A stretch of DNA of 64,000 nucleotides from Progne subis subis. Lineage: Eukaryota > Chordata > Aves > Passeriformes > Hirundinidae. The notes under the pieces are model-generated. The model worked only from the letters and a program-made list of their open reading frames with translations. It was not told the DNA's origin and made no database searches. Shown here one piece after another: positions 1 through 12,309 of this stretch (positions within the stretch are counted from its first letter, which is position 1; each line of letters opens with the position of its first letter). The position numbers were made by a program, and so were the translations under genes. The stretch spans positions 2,851,709 through 2,915,708 of the forward strand of contig JAKJHU010000061.1 in assembly GCA_022316685.1 (NCBI GenBank). The letters run 5' to 3'.

Positions 1-1454
1 TTAGCTGAGTAACCAACAAAATATTGGAATGTCTCTGGAATAAATTCAACTCTTGAGAAATTGATATTCTGAAAAGAATCTGTGATCCTAAGGCCTGCAT
101 TTTCCATGTTTGTCTGTGACAAAGAACTCAAGCAAATGCTCCTGAGAGTCATCCACGTCCCGCTAGAGCAGCCACCACCAAGGATTTCACAAGTCCACAT
201 CATATTTTGCTTGTGTAAGAATCTTCTACACCCCTCCATGGAAGTTTCAAGTGATCAAAAGCAAGTTGTTCACCTTAAAACTGCAATCTCAAATTATCAT
301 TTTAAAATAACAGAAAATTAACCGGGCTGAGGTGAAGCTATGCAAGCATCTCTGGAGGCAGAGAACTGGGCTTTTTGCTCTTGATGCAAAGAAATATTCC
401 AGTTGTTTCAAAATACATTTGCCATAGTTTAACCCTTACATCAATAAGGTAGCCTGCATGAAAATGCTTTCTTTGAGAATAATATACCAGACAGTGTTCA
501 GATTTTCCATCTAATTCTAAAGACACAACTGCAACATGCAAGCACAATACGCTAGCAAACTCGTTTTGACCGTACAAATACATTTTAAAAAACATTATTT
601 CTGGAAGCCCAGCAAAAACTGGGCTTGAAATCTCTCTGTGGAATCACATTTTCGTTCAAGCAACACCACACAGTTTGGAAGCCACGGAAAATATCTATTA
701 AGGCAGTTGTTAATTTAGAGAAAAAATGACCCCATCTGGAACAGCGTCTGCAGCGCTGTTCGTTGCACCACAAGAAAAATATTATTGTATTGCAGCGTGT
801 GAAGCCTTGTAACAAAGATGACGCCAGGTCAAAAGAATCTAACTTAGAAAGAGAAGTTGAGGCTAAGGTCTTGCTTTTATTGTAAAAGATTAAGTCCAAA
901 AGGAAGTTCAACATGAAGGAAGGGGTGAAAAAAGATGAGCTGAACCGACAGCTAACAATTTTTTTCCCCACCTTAATAAAGCTCCAAGAAGACCTTAGAG
1001 CTTCTAGCTCCAAGAAGAGGTCTTCCAATAATGTAAATTAAGAAAAGTAACTTAGGAAGCATTTTTTTGAATGTAAAGAAATTTAAGCATAGCAAGAGCG
1101 TTATCGGGCAGATTGCTCAAGTAACACAAATAAATTATGAGATCCCAAAGAGAAACTATGGGAATTACATCCCTGAGTTGGAAACTTCAGTGCCTTAAAC
1201 AACAGTGAGGGTAAATCAGGTATTTATTGACAACAGCTCAAAGTCAGGGTGAGTAAGGGGGTACCAAAACCACCAAAATGTGTAACACAGGGGTTTTTAC
1301 ATCAGGGGCTTGCCCATGCAGCAGCACAGAGTCTGAGCAATCCCCTCAACTGCAGCATCATTTACCATAGAGATCTATCAAAAACTCATCTTCTCAAGAA
1401 ACCCCAAATGAACACTGCCCATGCAATAGCAGTGGGGTAGTGCTACAGTGCCAT

Positions 1455-1528
1455 GGAGATGTTCTGGGTTGCCCAAGGAGATGTTCTGGGTTGCCCAAGG
1501 AGATGTTCTGGGTTGCCCAAGGAGATGT
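1455..1528. repeat. 22-bp tandem repeat, about 3.4 copies
   Basis: The unit GGAGATGTTCTGGGTTGCCC plus AA starts at 1455, 1477 and 1499, and a partial fourth copy (GGAGATGT) starts at 1521. The copies are identical, so the array is young or kept homogeneous. It opens spurious ORFs on both strands. Confidence 0.95.
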
Positions 1529-4500
1529 CTGCAGCTTCCCCACCACTCCCTGCCCTTGGCTAACTCCATCTGCTGGCGCTGTGGGGAGAGCCATTTCCCT
1601 AATTCTCCATCCCAGTTTCACAGTAGATTACTCCAGCAGTACTCCTAAGAAAGAGGTGATCTGTACTGGGTGAGATCGGTGGGAAATGAAGATAGTAAGC
1701 ATTCTAATATCATGCCAGGCCTGTTGAGTAATCCAGATTTTGGACAAACAAAATAGCAAGCAGTTATATGGGACTATAAACATCTGTTTTCAAGAGGTGT
1801 CCAGATCATTAGCAGCTAATTCTATCTCTCTGCTACATTCCCTGCCATATGCTGAGGGATAATCTCAGCAAGCAACAGGGATTTTCATCTCAAATCCTAA
1901 CAAATCTGCTCTACAAGGCATCATAGTTTTTCTTATGTCACTTATGAGATAATACCTCTAAGCTGCTATTCTCTGCTCTTTCTATGCCTTGTGTGTACTC
2001 CATCACAGCACCCAACTGCTCCAGCAACCTGCCCAGTAAAAACTGACAATTTCTCCATGCCATCCTGGGAAAAAAATCCCCTCTCTTGTCAAGAGTGAAT
2101 ATAAAATTTATCTCTTGGATAAACTCACACTCAGGCTGTTGCCCTCACCCTACACATCCCAACATCCAGACAAACGATGGCAGTGGATTTGAAATAATCT
2201 TGAATGAACCGTGGCAGACCAAGCTCAGGGTGGTGAGGATTTGGTGGTCCTGCCTCCTGCCAGCCCCCAAAGTGATGAGAAATTCCTGCAACCCCAGTGT
2301 TTCCACCAAAGCCACGAGCGGTGCTGCTGCTGGCCAGGAGGGACGTGCGGACGGGATATTTTTATCTCCTCCTCATTCCCATCCCTGTCAATCCAAAACA
2401 AACTTGAACTAGTGGGAAAGATGGTTCATGATGAGAAAAGGATTCCCTGGCTCGCTTTGTGTGTCACCACTGGATGCATGGATCCGTGCCACTGCGGTGG
2501 CACAGCTGCATCAGCCCTGGCTTCCCAGCTCTCAGTAACCTTCCCAGACAAAAATAGCAAACCTACTGCTTGATTTTTAGCAGCTGAAAAGCAGCATTAA
2601 ACCACATAAGTATTATGTAAAATGATCTTTTTCTAAGTATATGTTTATTGTGCACAGAAGAAGTGGATTTAATTACAAACAACTGGAAGTTTTTAACAGG
2701 CTGGATTGCCCCCTACTCCCTTTCTGAAAACTAAGGTTTGGCAGCAGCTTTTGGGTTTCATTGCAAGTCTTCTAAGTATTTCCTTGGAAAGACTTTACAC
2801 TTGGTCCCAGGCAAGAAGTCAAAATCAACATTTAAAAAGCATGCCCTGCATAATTTCCAGGATTCAGCAGCATTAAGGTATACTTATGGAGGCCAGGAGG
2901 AGAACTGCTTTTTGTGCTTTTTGACTTCGTGCATAAAGCTGGTCTTCAGACAAGGAAGTTTATATTCCAAATAATATTTTTAACTACATGCGGTCAAGTA
3001 CATAACTTATCAGGCCTTTCCTCAGCCCCCTCCCAAAATAATCCTGAACACTAAATACCTTTGCAGTATTTAGAATTTGCTTAGACCTCTACTAGAAGCA
3101 ACGGAATCTCAAACCTCCTAATGCAGAATGATTCAACGGCAAAGTTTCAAATAACATTTTCTTAAATTCCCTTGTACCATAAACCTCCCATTTGGGCTTG
3201 ACAGTGATATTCAGGCTACATTGGCTGATTCTGCACTGAAGTGGGTTACATCCCAGTTTCAAGGTATTTCCCTGTGCCTTGCCCAGGGGATGGAGTGTCC
3301 AGGTGGGATGGTGGCACACAGGTGACTCTGAGGGGACAGTGGACACTGCCCTTGCTCACATGAATAATTCCATACATATTTAAGAATTAGCCACTCAAAT
3401 TTCATGTTTATTTCTGTTTGGGGAAAACAGATGTGTATCTGAAGTGCTGGTTAAAAATAAATACATATTCTGCTGAAATACGAGCAAGTGAAGTCCTGCA
3501 TCACTCACCACTAAAGCCATAAAATGCTACAGATGAGGCTGAACTTCACAGAAGCTGGGAGAAATGAGAGCACAGGTAGTGTTAAGGGATCAGGGGAGAA
3601 AATATCTTCCAGCTTTTACAGTCTAAAAGGAATTTGTTCCATGCTTTTCATCAGCAGGGAAAAATTGGTTACATCAAATTGTGAATTTCCTGTGTGGAGG
3701 TAAGGCAGGGAAAGCATCAAGACAGTATTTCACAGAGTATTTTTCTTCCAAGCAGACAGTTTTAACTGGTATTTATAAAAAAATTTCAGCTCACAATACC
3801 ATCCCCGTCTCCTCAGTATCTACATTTCCTCCCCATGCTAAGTCCCAGTTGCACAAATCCCTCTGTGCTCCAGAAAACCTCCCAGCCAACCAGTGATCCT
3901 GAGATTTCAGCATGAAAAACAACCAGGAAAAATGCAAACCCAAACAAATACAGCCCACAAACTAAAAATTGTGTTCAGTGGGGAGGTGGGGTAGGAAAGA
4001 GGTGGTGTGAGTGCAATGAGGATGACACAGAGAAACAGAAGGTCAAACCCTAAAAAGTGCCTTTTTTCCCCTCATCTCTGCAGCAGCATCTCCCCATCAG
4101 AGCTGCCAAGCAGGCACAGCCCAAGTCCTACGTGCCCCAGAGACCAGAGCACCCGTGGTCTGTGAGACAAGCTGCTGGTTTCCACTCCAGGCTCTGCTCT
4201 CCAGGGCACGTGGACTCAGATGTGTTTGTCACCTCCACCAAGAAGCCAGCACAGCTCATCATCTCCAACAAAGTGCCTGACAGGACTGCCCAGCTGTTGG
4301 GGTCTCACTCAAACTGCTGTAAGCAAAATTTAACTGTCAGAAAGGACTAAAGCCTCAAAAATCCCTTCCACCACCCTTTGGGCCCTGCAGGGGCTGGCAC
4401 ACAACACACATTCACCAGGAGCAAGCCCACGATCCGAATTGTTCCAGGGTATCAGTGAAATCTAAAATCTCTGCAATGTGACAGGAACAATTGACAGTTG

Positions 4501-6149
4501 AGGCTCAGGTTTCTGGCTGCCCAGGGGAGCAGCACACACCTCACAAACTGCTCTGCAAGGCAGCTTCAGCAGTCAGAAAATGGCACAAGGGCAAGATGTG
4601 ACTGATTTCAAAATCAGAGAAATGCTCTCAAAATGCAAGCATTGCATTATAAAAGCAACTTATTTGGGTTTCAGTAACATAATGCAGAGGAAGCACAGCT
4701 GTGACTGCGCTTGTTCCCTCTTCCAAAACACTGAGACAGAAGTGGCTAAACAGAGCAAGACTCTAGATTATAAAAGTGCATCTTATTTCATGCTAGGAAC
4801 CAACCCATCCTCCTCAGCACCCCTTTCCTTCACTTGGCAAAATAAAAATATCAACTTTCTGACATCTGTGTGACACCTGCTGTCTTCCCCACAATGCAGA
4901 GAGTACCCATCAACTTTTCTGCCCTCTTAGTGACATACAGATCTTTTAAAATGCTGCCCAGACACAGACAGTGTGGGTTTTCTTTGTAGAGGGAACACAT
5001 TAGAGGAAGTAAAGAAAACTTTGGCTGAGCTATTTATAAAGCTTGCATGGCTTGGTTCTCAATTGCTTCACTGAGCAGGGGAACAATAAGAATAAGTCAT
5101 GGAGTTCAACTTCTCAAGACACATTCTTCAGGTCTGAGTATCTACACCATCATGGATTTATATGCCTGGTAGCTGGGCTTTCTCATGAAAAGCATCTGAG
5201 TTGTCCTCACACCAGGGAATTGCCCAGTTATTTTCCTGACATTTTTAAATTGTGGCAATTAGAACAAAATTCTATGAAATCATGCATATTTGTGAATAAG
5301 GACACTCCCAAATTTAAGGGAGCCAGGGAAGAACTGTGTGTAATTAACTGCACCCCTCCAGGCTTTTCCTCTAGGGAAGCCCTTGCACAGGAGACAGTTC
5401 AATTTAAGATGTCCCAGTGGAGAATGGTGCCAGCAGTTGCACAGAAGCAAGCAGGACATTTTGCCTGCTCTGAAAGCAGATGGTGCTGACCAAACAACAG
5501 GATCACAAGCTCAAAAAAGTCAGTCAGAAAGAGGGCACTGTTGGGGTGGAGTTTGAGCTTTAAAAATAAAAAAAATCCCAGCTAACTGAAATTAGATCCA
5601 TGGCTACAGATGAATGCAGCCTCTCTAGAGTGATGGATGATGATCTTTATGCCACCAGGCATTTAATGAGTGTAAAAACCAGATTACCACTATACAGAGA
5701 TGGCATCTCTGCTGGGGAAAGGGAGAAACTATGTACATTTATGCTGTTGTGTGACTGCACAGGCATGGTTGGTCTGGGGGATCAGGGGATCCTTCAGACT
5801 CCTCACCCCCTTCCCACAAAAATTCATGCTTCCACATGCACGGAGCATCCCTTCAGTATTAGTTACAACTGTGAAAGTAATTAGTTTGCAGTTCATTTCC
5901 CTGCAGAGGACATGCACCTTGCCTCACACAGCATTGCCATCCATTAGCAGCCCTCCATTCTCACACACTCAGAGCAGTGCAGCTCCAGCTTTTCACACAC
6001 CTTCCCCTGCCAGACTCTGTTTGAAGCAGCTCAAACTTTGCCAAACTTCAAATATGCTGGCTGAAGCTCTCCCCATCATGTATGTGTCTGCCTGAGCTAA
6101 TGATCTTTTTGTTTATGTGGAGGAAAGTCGCTATCAGGAGCTCTCAAGG

Positions 6150-6191
6150 AAAAAACAAACAAACAAAAACAAAACCAACCAAAACAAAACA
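6150..6191. repeat. A/C-only low-complexity tract
   Basis: About 42 bases of A runs broken by single or paired C (AAAC and AACC units). It is a small version of the tract at 21216-21413. Confidence 0.8.
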
Positions 6192-7120
6192 GAGCAGGAA
6201 ATGAGAAGTAGCTTGCCTCTTCCCTTCTTATGAAATTTACAATGAGAGCAGGAGAGAAATTACTTTACAAAGTGATCTAAAGCATAGAGGTTTCACTGCT
6301 GAGGACACTAAGTTGTTCTGAAATTCAGCAATCAATCACAAATCACATCACAGGTGCAGCCAGCATTGCTTGCACACTGGGTAAAACTTTCTTAAAATTT
6401 GCAAAGCTTCCCAGTTATTTTTGGTTGGGGTGAACATATTCCAATCCTGAAGATCTCCATTTTCCAACTGGAAAGGCATTTTGGATACAGCAGTGGGAAC
6501 TGAGTAGGAGTCCTCTTGCAGGGGCTCCTCATTGCAAAGGAAGAATTATCATTCCACCTCCTTGCTGTCCACAGTGTCATGTCTGCACTGGGCAGATGGA
6601 AACCACAGAGATTTCCATGTCCAAGTGTTCTTGTAGTATCTGGTAATTACTGGGAGCCCAATTGGAAAATATTGTAATTCCTTCACCACTAAAGACAGTC
6701 CATTTGGAGAAGTGCACACTGCTGCCTCTCCAGCTGGTATCACAGTGTGCAGGCTGATACAAGATACACATCACTGGCATTCCCTAGGATTTTTTTTTTT
6801 TGTCGTCCTATTCTGTTTTTCTTAAAGGGGAAATTTAATCCCAACATGTGTGTTTAGTGTGAAAAATCTTGGTCTTGAGAATTAGGAAGCACCAGGATAA
6901 AGATTCTCTCTACATTTTTGGTCTATTTTGTCCTGTACATCTTTTACATGATCTTCTGATAAGGATAACATGCTTTTCGAAGGATGAGTGCCCCCTCTTG
7001 CAGCTCATAATACATGGGGCTCAAGAAACAAACTGGTTGCAAGTGAATGAAAATCTTGTCAACAAGAAGGGATTTTGTCAATTGCTTGAGCACATGCCTG
7101 TCCTTATAACTGGGTGTCTT

Positions 7121-7216
7121 CCTCTCCAATACTATCCCAAGAAAAGAATTGCAAAGATAACCTCCCTTTCCTCTCCAATACTATCCCAAGAAAAGAATTG
7201 CAAAGATAACCTCCCT
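7121..7216. repeat. 49-bp perfect tandem duplication
   Basis: The segment beginning CCTCTCCAATACTATCCCAA at 7121 recurs at 7170. The two copies match through CTCCCT. This is a two-copy tandem duplication with no visible divergence, so it is either recent, polymorphic or an assembly duplication. Confidence 0.95.
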
Positions 7217-10200
7217 ATGAGCTAGCAAGATAGAGAATCACCACAAGAGAAGGAACATTTTGTGGGATTAGCAATTACAGCTTCAGTCTGCCACAAAGCT
7301 GTCCTGACCAGCAGAGCAGCACACAGCTTGCATCAGGGATAACCAGCTGTGCTTCTCGCTCCTGGGCTGCACTTCAGAGCATCTAAAGCTCCCTTTGCAA
7401 AAGTGCTAAGTGTTCACAACAGTGAGGTCCATGATCTAAATACAGAACTTATTTACTAAAAAAAAAAAAAAAACAAAAACCAAAACTTGGGTACTATGGA
7501 TTAAAATTAGTGTTTGGCAAAGATGGGGCATATAAAATCTGTGGTGCCCTTGGACAATTTCAGCTTTAGTCTTTGGTGGCATTTCCCCCTCCAGCATCCA
7601 CAGAAGGAGGAGGACACCACCTCATTTCACAGCAGTGCCATGCACTGACATTTGTGAAGCATTCAGTCCCTGCAGTGATCAGTGCTACAGCATGAAGAGT
7701 TCAACAGTTCTTTATTCAGCGCAGGGTATGGATGGAGTGTCGCAAATAGGGCACAGGGTGACACATTGTATGAGGAGGATAAGAATATTGAATAGCTGCT
7801 CATTCACTACACAACATCCATCTTGTGCCCTGAATGAAGTACCAGCCCTGTGGAAAAAAATACAATGTAAACCACACAAGACAGTCTTTAATTCTACGGC
7901 AGGCAGGGGCTCACCATGCAGCACACACAGAGAGGGTGACTGTGGTCAGTCTTCACGCTGATATTTCCCAGCTTTATGAAGTGTGTTTTTATTCTGTATA
8001 ATATATTTCCCCATAAAAACTTCCCATTTGCATACCCTATATTCATATTTGCACCAGCATAAATATTTCTGTTAAAACCATTTTTACTTAAGCACTGATG
8101 TAGGGAAGATTCAGAATGGTTGTTATTTTATAAGCTGTAGTTTACTATAAATATTTAGGGTGACAAGTGCATATATCTCTATTCGTATATTGATAACCAC
8201 AGTTCCTTTCCAAGATGGGAAAAGCTACAAGTACTTTTTAACATAGGCAAGGGTTCAGCCTGAGAGAGTGAAAAAGCCAAGTACACAGAGATTGGCAAAG
8301 CACTGAGAGGGGACCAGCCCAAGTTCACTCTGTTATAGCAAACCAGATTCATACTTTCAAGTCTTTGAAAGAAAAATAAAAAGAAAGAGGAAAACCCACA
8401 TTACTGTCACCAGTAAGAAAGAACATGGGCAGTGGAATTGTTTTATGACAAAGTTTAAAATCTTTTCCCCCCATAACAACAGACTTTCGCTTTTGGAGCC
8501 AGGATTGTTCTCCAACAAAAAAACAACCCCCATGCAATGAAAAATCACCTCCTATTCCCAGTAGTATCCCTGAACTCACACTATGCTGCCAACATAACAG
8601 CGATTGTAATCTTGAAGTTGTGACTTGTACAGTTCACTAAACAAAATCCAGTGAGATTACACCTAGTTGAGCATTTCAAAAAAACAAAGCAAAAAACCTC
8701 CCACTACTCTGCTGCAAGTACAAAGTCAGATTATTGCCTCCAAAACAAAGCAGATGCAAGATCTTTGCTCCACTGAAATTAGAAGAAGTTCCAGGGTTTG
8801 AGATTTTATCTTATACAACAGTGGTGATGAAAAAGGACTGAAAAATTATTAAAGAAACCTAAATCAATTAACGGCATAAAGGTGCCCATTGAGTAACTAC
8901 ATTGCACACCCCTGAGCACCCAGATAAAATTACAAACTTGTCCTTCCCAAAAAAAGGAGCTACAACGTGGGAACAAAAGTATCAGGTGTGCTGAAGAACA
9001 TAACCTGAGTGATACTCGGAGTAACAGACACATAAGTTACACACACACACCACAGCACCAAACCACACAGTGCTTTGTGCACTGCCTGTGCCCTGTACAG
9101 CCCAGCCATAGGAAGGAACCCTCCACGTTCCCAGCACAGCCCTTGGAAGTGCATGAGATACTGCAGCCATATGATACAAATAATTTAGCCTTGGGGACAG
9201 GACAGACCTGAAACATCAGAGCAGTTTTGATTTAAAATCTGTTACTCTCAAAGAAAGAGCTGGCACCCCTGGTGTCCTTCACTGTCCATGTCAGCGATGC
9301 ACTCCTATAGGAGCACGCCGGCCAAAAAATTGGGAACAAAAGTGAGAAACTCCAAGTATCTGCTGCAGCTTTTGCTATTGAGCTTCAGCCCAAGCAAGGA
9401 GACCATCCTGGCTCTGCACTTTTCCCCCACCCTAACTCCATTCCTTAGAGAAAGACACAGCTGCAGCTTTAAACCCCAGCTGGATGCTCCTGCCCCCTGA
9501 ATTCAACATCACCCTCCTGCTCCATTTGTGTGTGCAATCCCTAAGCAATCTCAGCACTGACACACTCAGCTGTGGCAGCAATACCTGCTCATGTATGTGA
9601 AGGACCACCAAATGTACCCCAAACTTCATATTCCAGTTCAGAAACAGAAAATTCTCAAAGGAACAGTGAGAGTGGGATGCAGGGGAGAAGCAGCAAGGGA
9701 AGGAAACTAACTGGAAACTGACAGTCCCTGTGCAAGGAGCAGGGAAATGGGTCTCTTAGGCATCCCAAGATTTACAAGAGGGCCAAAAAGTGACTTCCTG
9801 CTATTCAAGTCCAGGCTGAAATATAATAAGCGACTGCCAGCATAACACTGACTCATATCCATCAGATTTATAAATCAGTATTTCGACAAAGAAAGCTCTG
9901 TTGGCTTCACCGTAGACAACGCTAAACCACTCAGATGTGTTGTTTAACTTACTCAGTGTTCAATGTCATTGCAGCAAAACCCAGCTCTTTATTAAAAACC
10001 AGGCAACTGAAATACTGCCTACAGAAGCCTGCATCAGATAGCCTTTATGACTTAACGGCTTGCAGATTAACATCAAAACTAGCCCTGCTGTTGGGTTTTT
10101 TCTGACTTATTTAATCTACAAAGAAAGAAAAAGTTCTCACGGCTCCTCCTTCACGCATTTGTTCACTACAGAACAAACTGGAAATAAATTAAAACCAAAC

Positions 10201-10749
10201 AGCAAACGATAACACACCTACAGGTATGGTGTGCTCAGAAGGAATGCGCGTTGGGTAGAGGTGTGATTCCTTACCAACAGTCACAGCACAGGAGCTTTAC
10301 TCTTCCCACAAGTGTTGCTCAACCCCCTTCCCATGAGAAAGAGGGACACCTTTATGAACTGACTTGCATCAGTAAAGCTGCAACCACATCAAAAGAAGCT
10401 CTGCTTCTGGAATAGAAACTTATAACATCAAGATGCAGAAGACTAGGTCCAATACTGTTTTCTAAAGCTCCTTAAAATTCTGCTCCTCTATTACAGGCTG
10501 CAAACACACACCAATAAGATGAAGGCCAAATTTTGCTGTTTATGCCCTGCGGAGCCACGCACGCTCCAAGGGTGAGAGGCTTAAATTATGTGTGAACATT
10601 TGAAAATATTCTTTATTATTTCAAGATGCTCAGGGTAACCTGTATTCCACCTGCATTGTATTGGGGGGAGGAGAAGTAGAAACATTTCCAGCCTCCTTCG
10701 ACTTACCTGAAGGCCAATACATGACTTTCTAAGCCTGTTTGGGTTGGGG

Positions 10750-12130
10750 TTGTGTACTACACAAGCTCCGGCGCTGTCACCGTGCAGGAGCATCCCTGCC
10801 CGTGAGCCCAGCGCACTCCAGGGCAGGGACGAGCTGCCGTGCAGGGAACAAGGGCTGGTGCACGGGGCAGCGCCGGATGGAACCGCACTGCCCGAGAGGC
10901 TGCATCTCCCCGCTGTGCATTCGGGGAGGCGGAGCGGACAACGGCAAATCCCTCCCGCACACAGAAAACTCGGGCTTCCTCCTTACGGCACAGCCGCCCC
11001 AGCTCGGCCCCCGCGGTCCCGCTGCGCGGCTCTGTGCTAGCAGCCGCCGTGCGGACGGGCGGCCGCGGCCCCGTTGCGGAGCATCACCTTCACGGGGGTG
11101 CGGCTGCTCCTTCCCTCGGGCCGGCCACCGGCTCCTACCGGCACACACAGCGGCGGGCGCGGCCGGGCACGGACCCCCTCAGCCCCGGTACCCCCGGCCG
11201 GGCACGGCAAATCCCGTTCCCGTTCCCCCCGCGCTGCCGCAGCCCCGCCGAGCCTCCGGAGCCCCCGCCCGGCGCCGCCGCCACGTGCGCGCCCGCCCCG
11301 CCCCGGTGCCCCCGCGGCCGCCGCCCCCTCCGCCCGCTCGGGCACCGGCGGCGGCCTCGGGCCCCGCACCTGCCGGGCCGGGCCGAACCGAACCGCGCCG
11401 GGCCGCGCCGCCCCGCTCACCCAGCAGCAGCAGCCGGTGCGTCTGCTTGTACTCGCGCTTCTCCGCCTTCAGCGTCTTGTCGATGCTCTTGCTCCGCTTC
11501 TTGTCCGCCCGCTCCTTGGCCACCAGGTCCTGCCGCAGCCGGTGCCGCACCTGCGGGTCCCCGTGCTCCGCCGGCGCGGGGGCGTCCGGCTCGCCGCGGC
11601 TGCCGTAGGGCGCGGAGGGGTGCGCGGCGGCCAGGCGGGAGCGCAGGCTGTAGCACAGCCCCATGGTGCCGGAGCCGCCCGCCCTACGGCGCCGCGGGCA
11701 TCGCTCTCCGCCGGGGCGGGCAGGGCGAGGCGGCGGCGCCCGGCGGCTTCTTAAAGCGGCCCCGCTCGGCCGGCGGAGCGCGGGTCCCGTCCCGTCCCGC
11801 CCTCCCGGCCGGTCCCGCGCCGCGGCCGGCGGGAGCGGCCGCACGTGATGCGGACATGTTTACCGTATTCTCTGGAAAGCGGCCCCCGCCGCAGCGCCGG
11901 CCCTGCGGGGGAGCGGCCCCCGCGCCCCCCCCGAGCAGCGCCCGGGGACCTGCGGGCTCTCCGCGGGCTCTCCTCCTGCCCCGGGGGTCAGCGCTCCCCG
12001 TTCCCCGCACCCCAGAACGCCGGAGCCGGCGCTGGTTTGACGTTTCACCCCGGCTTTTGCCAGGTCGGGACCTGAGCCGACATCCCATCGTGAGGATGCT
12101 GCGGTGCCAGGGTGAGCCCTGGTCCGAGAG
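10750..12130. promoter_or_regulatory. CpG-dense region around the GNAS XL-like first exon
   Basis: GC content and CpG density rise sharply at about 10.75 kb and fall again near 12.1 kb. The minus-strand G-alpha exon sits in the middle. A palindromic E-box CACGTG lies at 11842-11847, about 180 bases upstream of the ATG. I saw no TATA box. The density was judged by eye and not computed. The region is the likely promoter of the XL-like transcript. Whether it is also transcribed on the plus strand cannot be told from sequence. Confidence 0.7.
11421..11664 (-). CDS. GNAS: GNAS alternative first coding exon, XL-alpha-s-like (partial gene)
   Basis: This exon encodes 81 residues plus one base of a split codon and ends G|GTGAGC in phase 1, as G-alpha-s first exons do before exon 2 (AGESGKS P-loop). 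The protein starts MGLCYSLRSRL, passes through an Ala/Pro/Gly-rich linker, then a basic helix (KERADKKRSKSIDKTL, about residues 50-65) and ends THRLLLLG, the beta-1 strand before the P-loop. Spacing of KKRSK, IDK, L, EK and Y before THRLLLLG fits the end of mammalian XL-alpha-s as I recall it; canonical G-alpha-s has a different helix. The start has a good Kozak context (CACCATGG). Frame 0 upstream holds no other ATG before an in-frame TAA at 11862-11860. Cys4 is a possible palmitoylation site. Position after STX16 and NPEPL1 on the same strand supports GNAS over GNAL. The role is inferred: a membrane-anchored Gs-type alpha subunit activating adenylyl cyclase. The other exons are outside the window. 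Confidence 0.85.
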
Positions 12131-12309
12131 CTCGTGTCCGCTTTGGACACCGCACCTGAGCTCCTCGACACAACACCTGAGCCCGCTGGAGAGAAGGACA
12201 CCGAGACCTGTGCCATTTTCATGCCCCATTTTTAATTCACTTCCTGCCCCACATTATTTGTCAGCGATTTCTTGTTATTTTCTGCCAATGCCGTCATCCA
12301 GTGGAGAAG

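Larger units (their letters stand above)
1..10749. other. AT-rich non-coding stretch, presumed first intron of the GNAS XL-like transcript
   Basis: I found no coding exon here. The minus-strand exon at 11421-11664 ends in a phase-1 donor, so a transcript from it should run leftward through this stretch to GNAS exon 2. I looked on the minus strand for the GNAS exon 2 P-loop coding sequence and for the canonical exon 1 (start MGCLGNS) and saw neither. The short ORFs show no family motif. The stretch contains a 22-bp tandem repeat, a 49-bp tandem duplication and an A/C-rich tract, listed separately. The intron assignment is an inference from gene order. Confidence 0.5.

Noticed and set aside
585..1028. 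147-codon minus-strand ORF
   Set aside because: It is Phe/Ser/Leu-rich with no motif I recognise and no CpG promoter, and it lies in the presumed GNAS intron. I could not support it as a gene or as a named repeat.
1378..1673. Overlapping ORFs with repeated Trp/Gly/Pro-containing units
   Set aside because: They are produced by the 22-bp tandem array and appear on both strands.
10750..11420. Search for canonical GNAS exon 1 downstream of the XL-like exon within the CpG region
   Set aside because: No minus-strand frame gives MGCLGNSK or the ANKKIEKQL helix, so the canonical exon is probably left of the window.
11417..11656. ALEX-like overlapping protein in the +1 frame of the XL-like exon
   Set aside because: The frame is open but has no ATG in this exon, so there is no evidence that it is translated.
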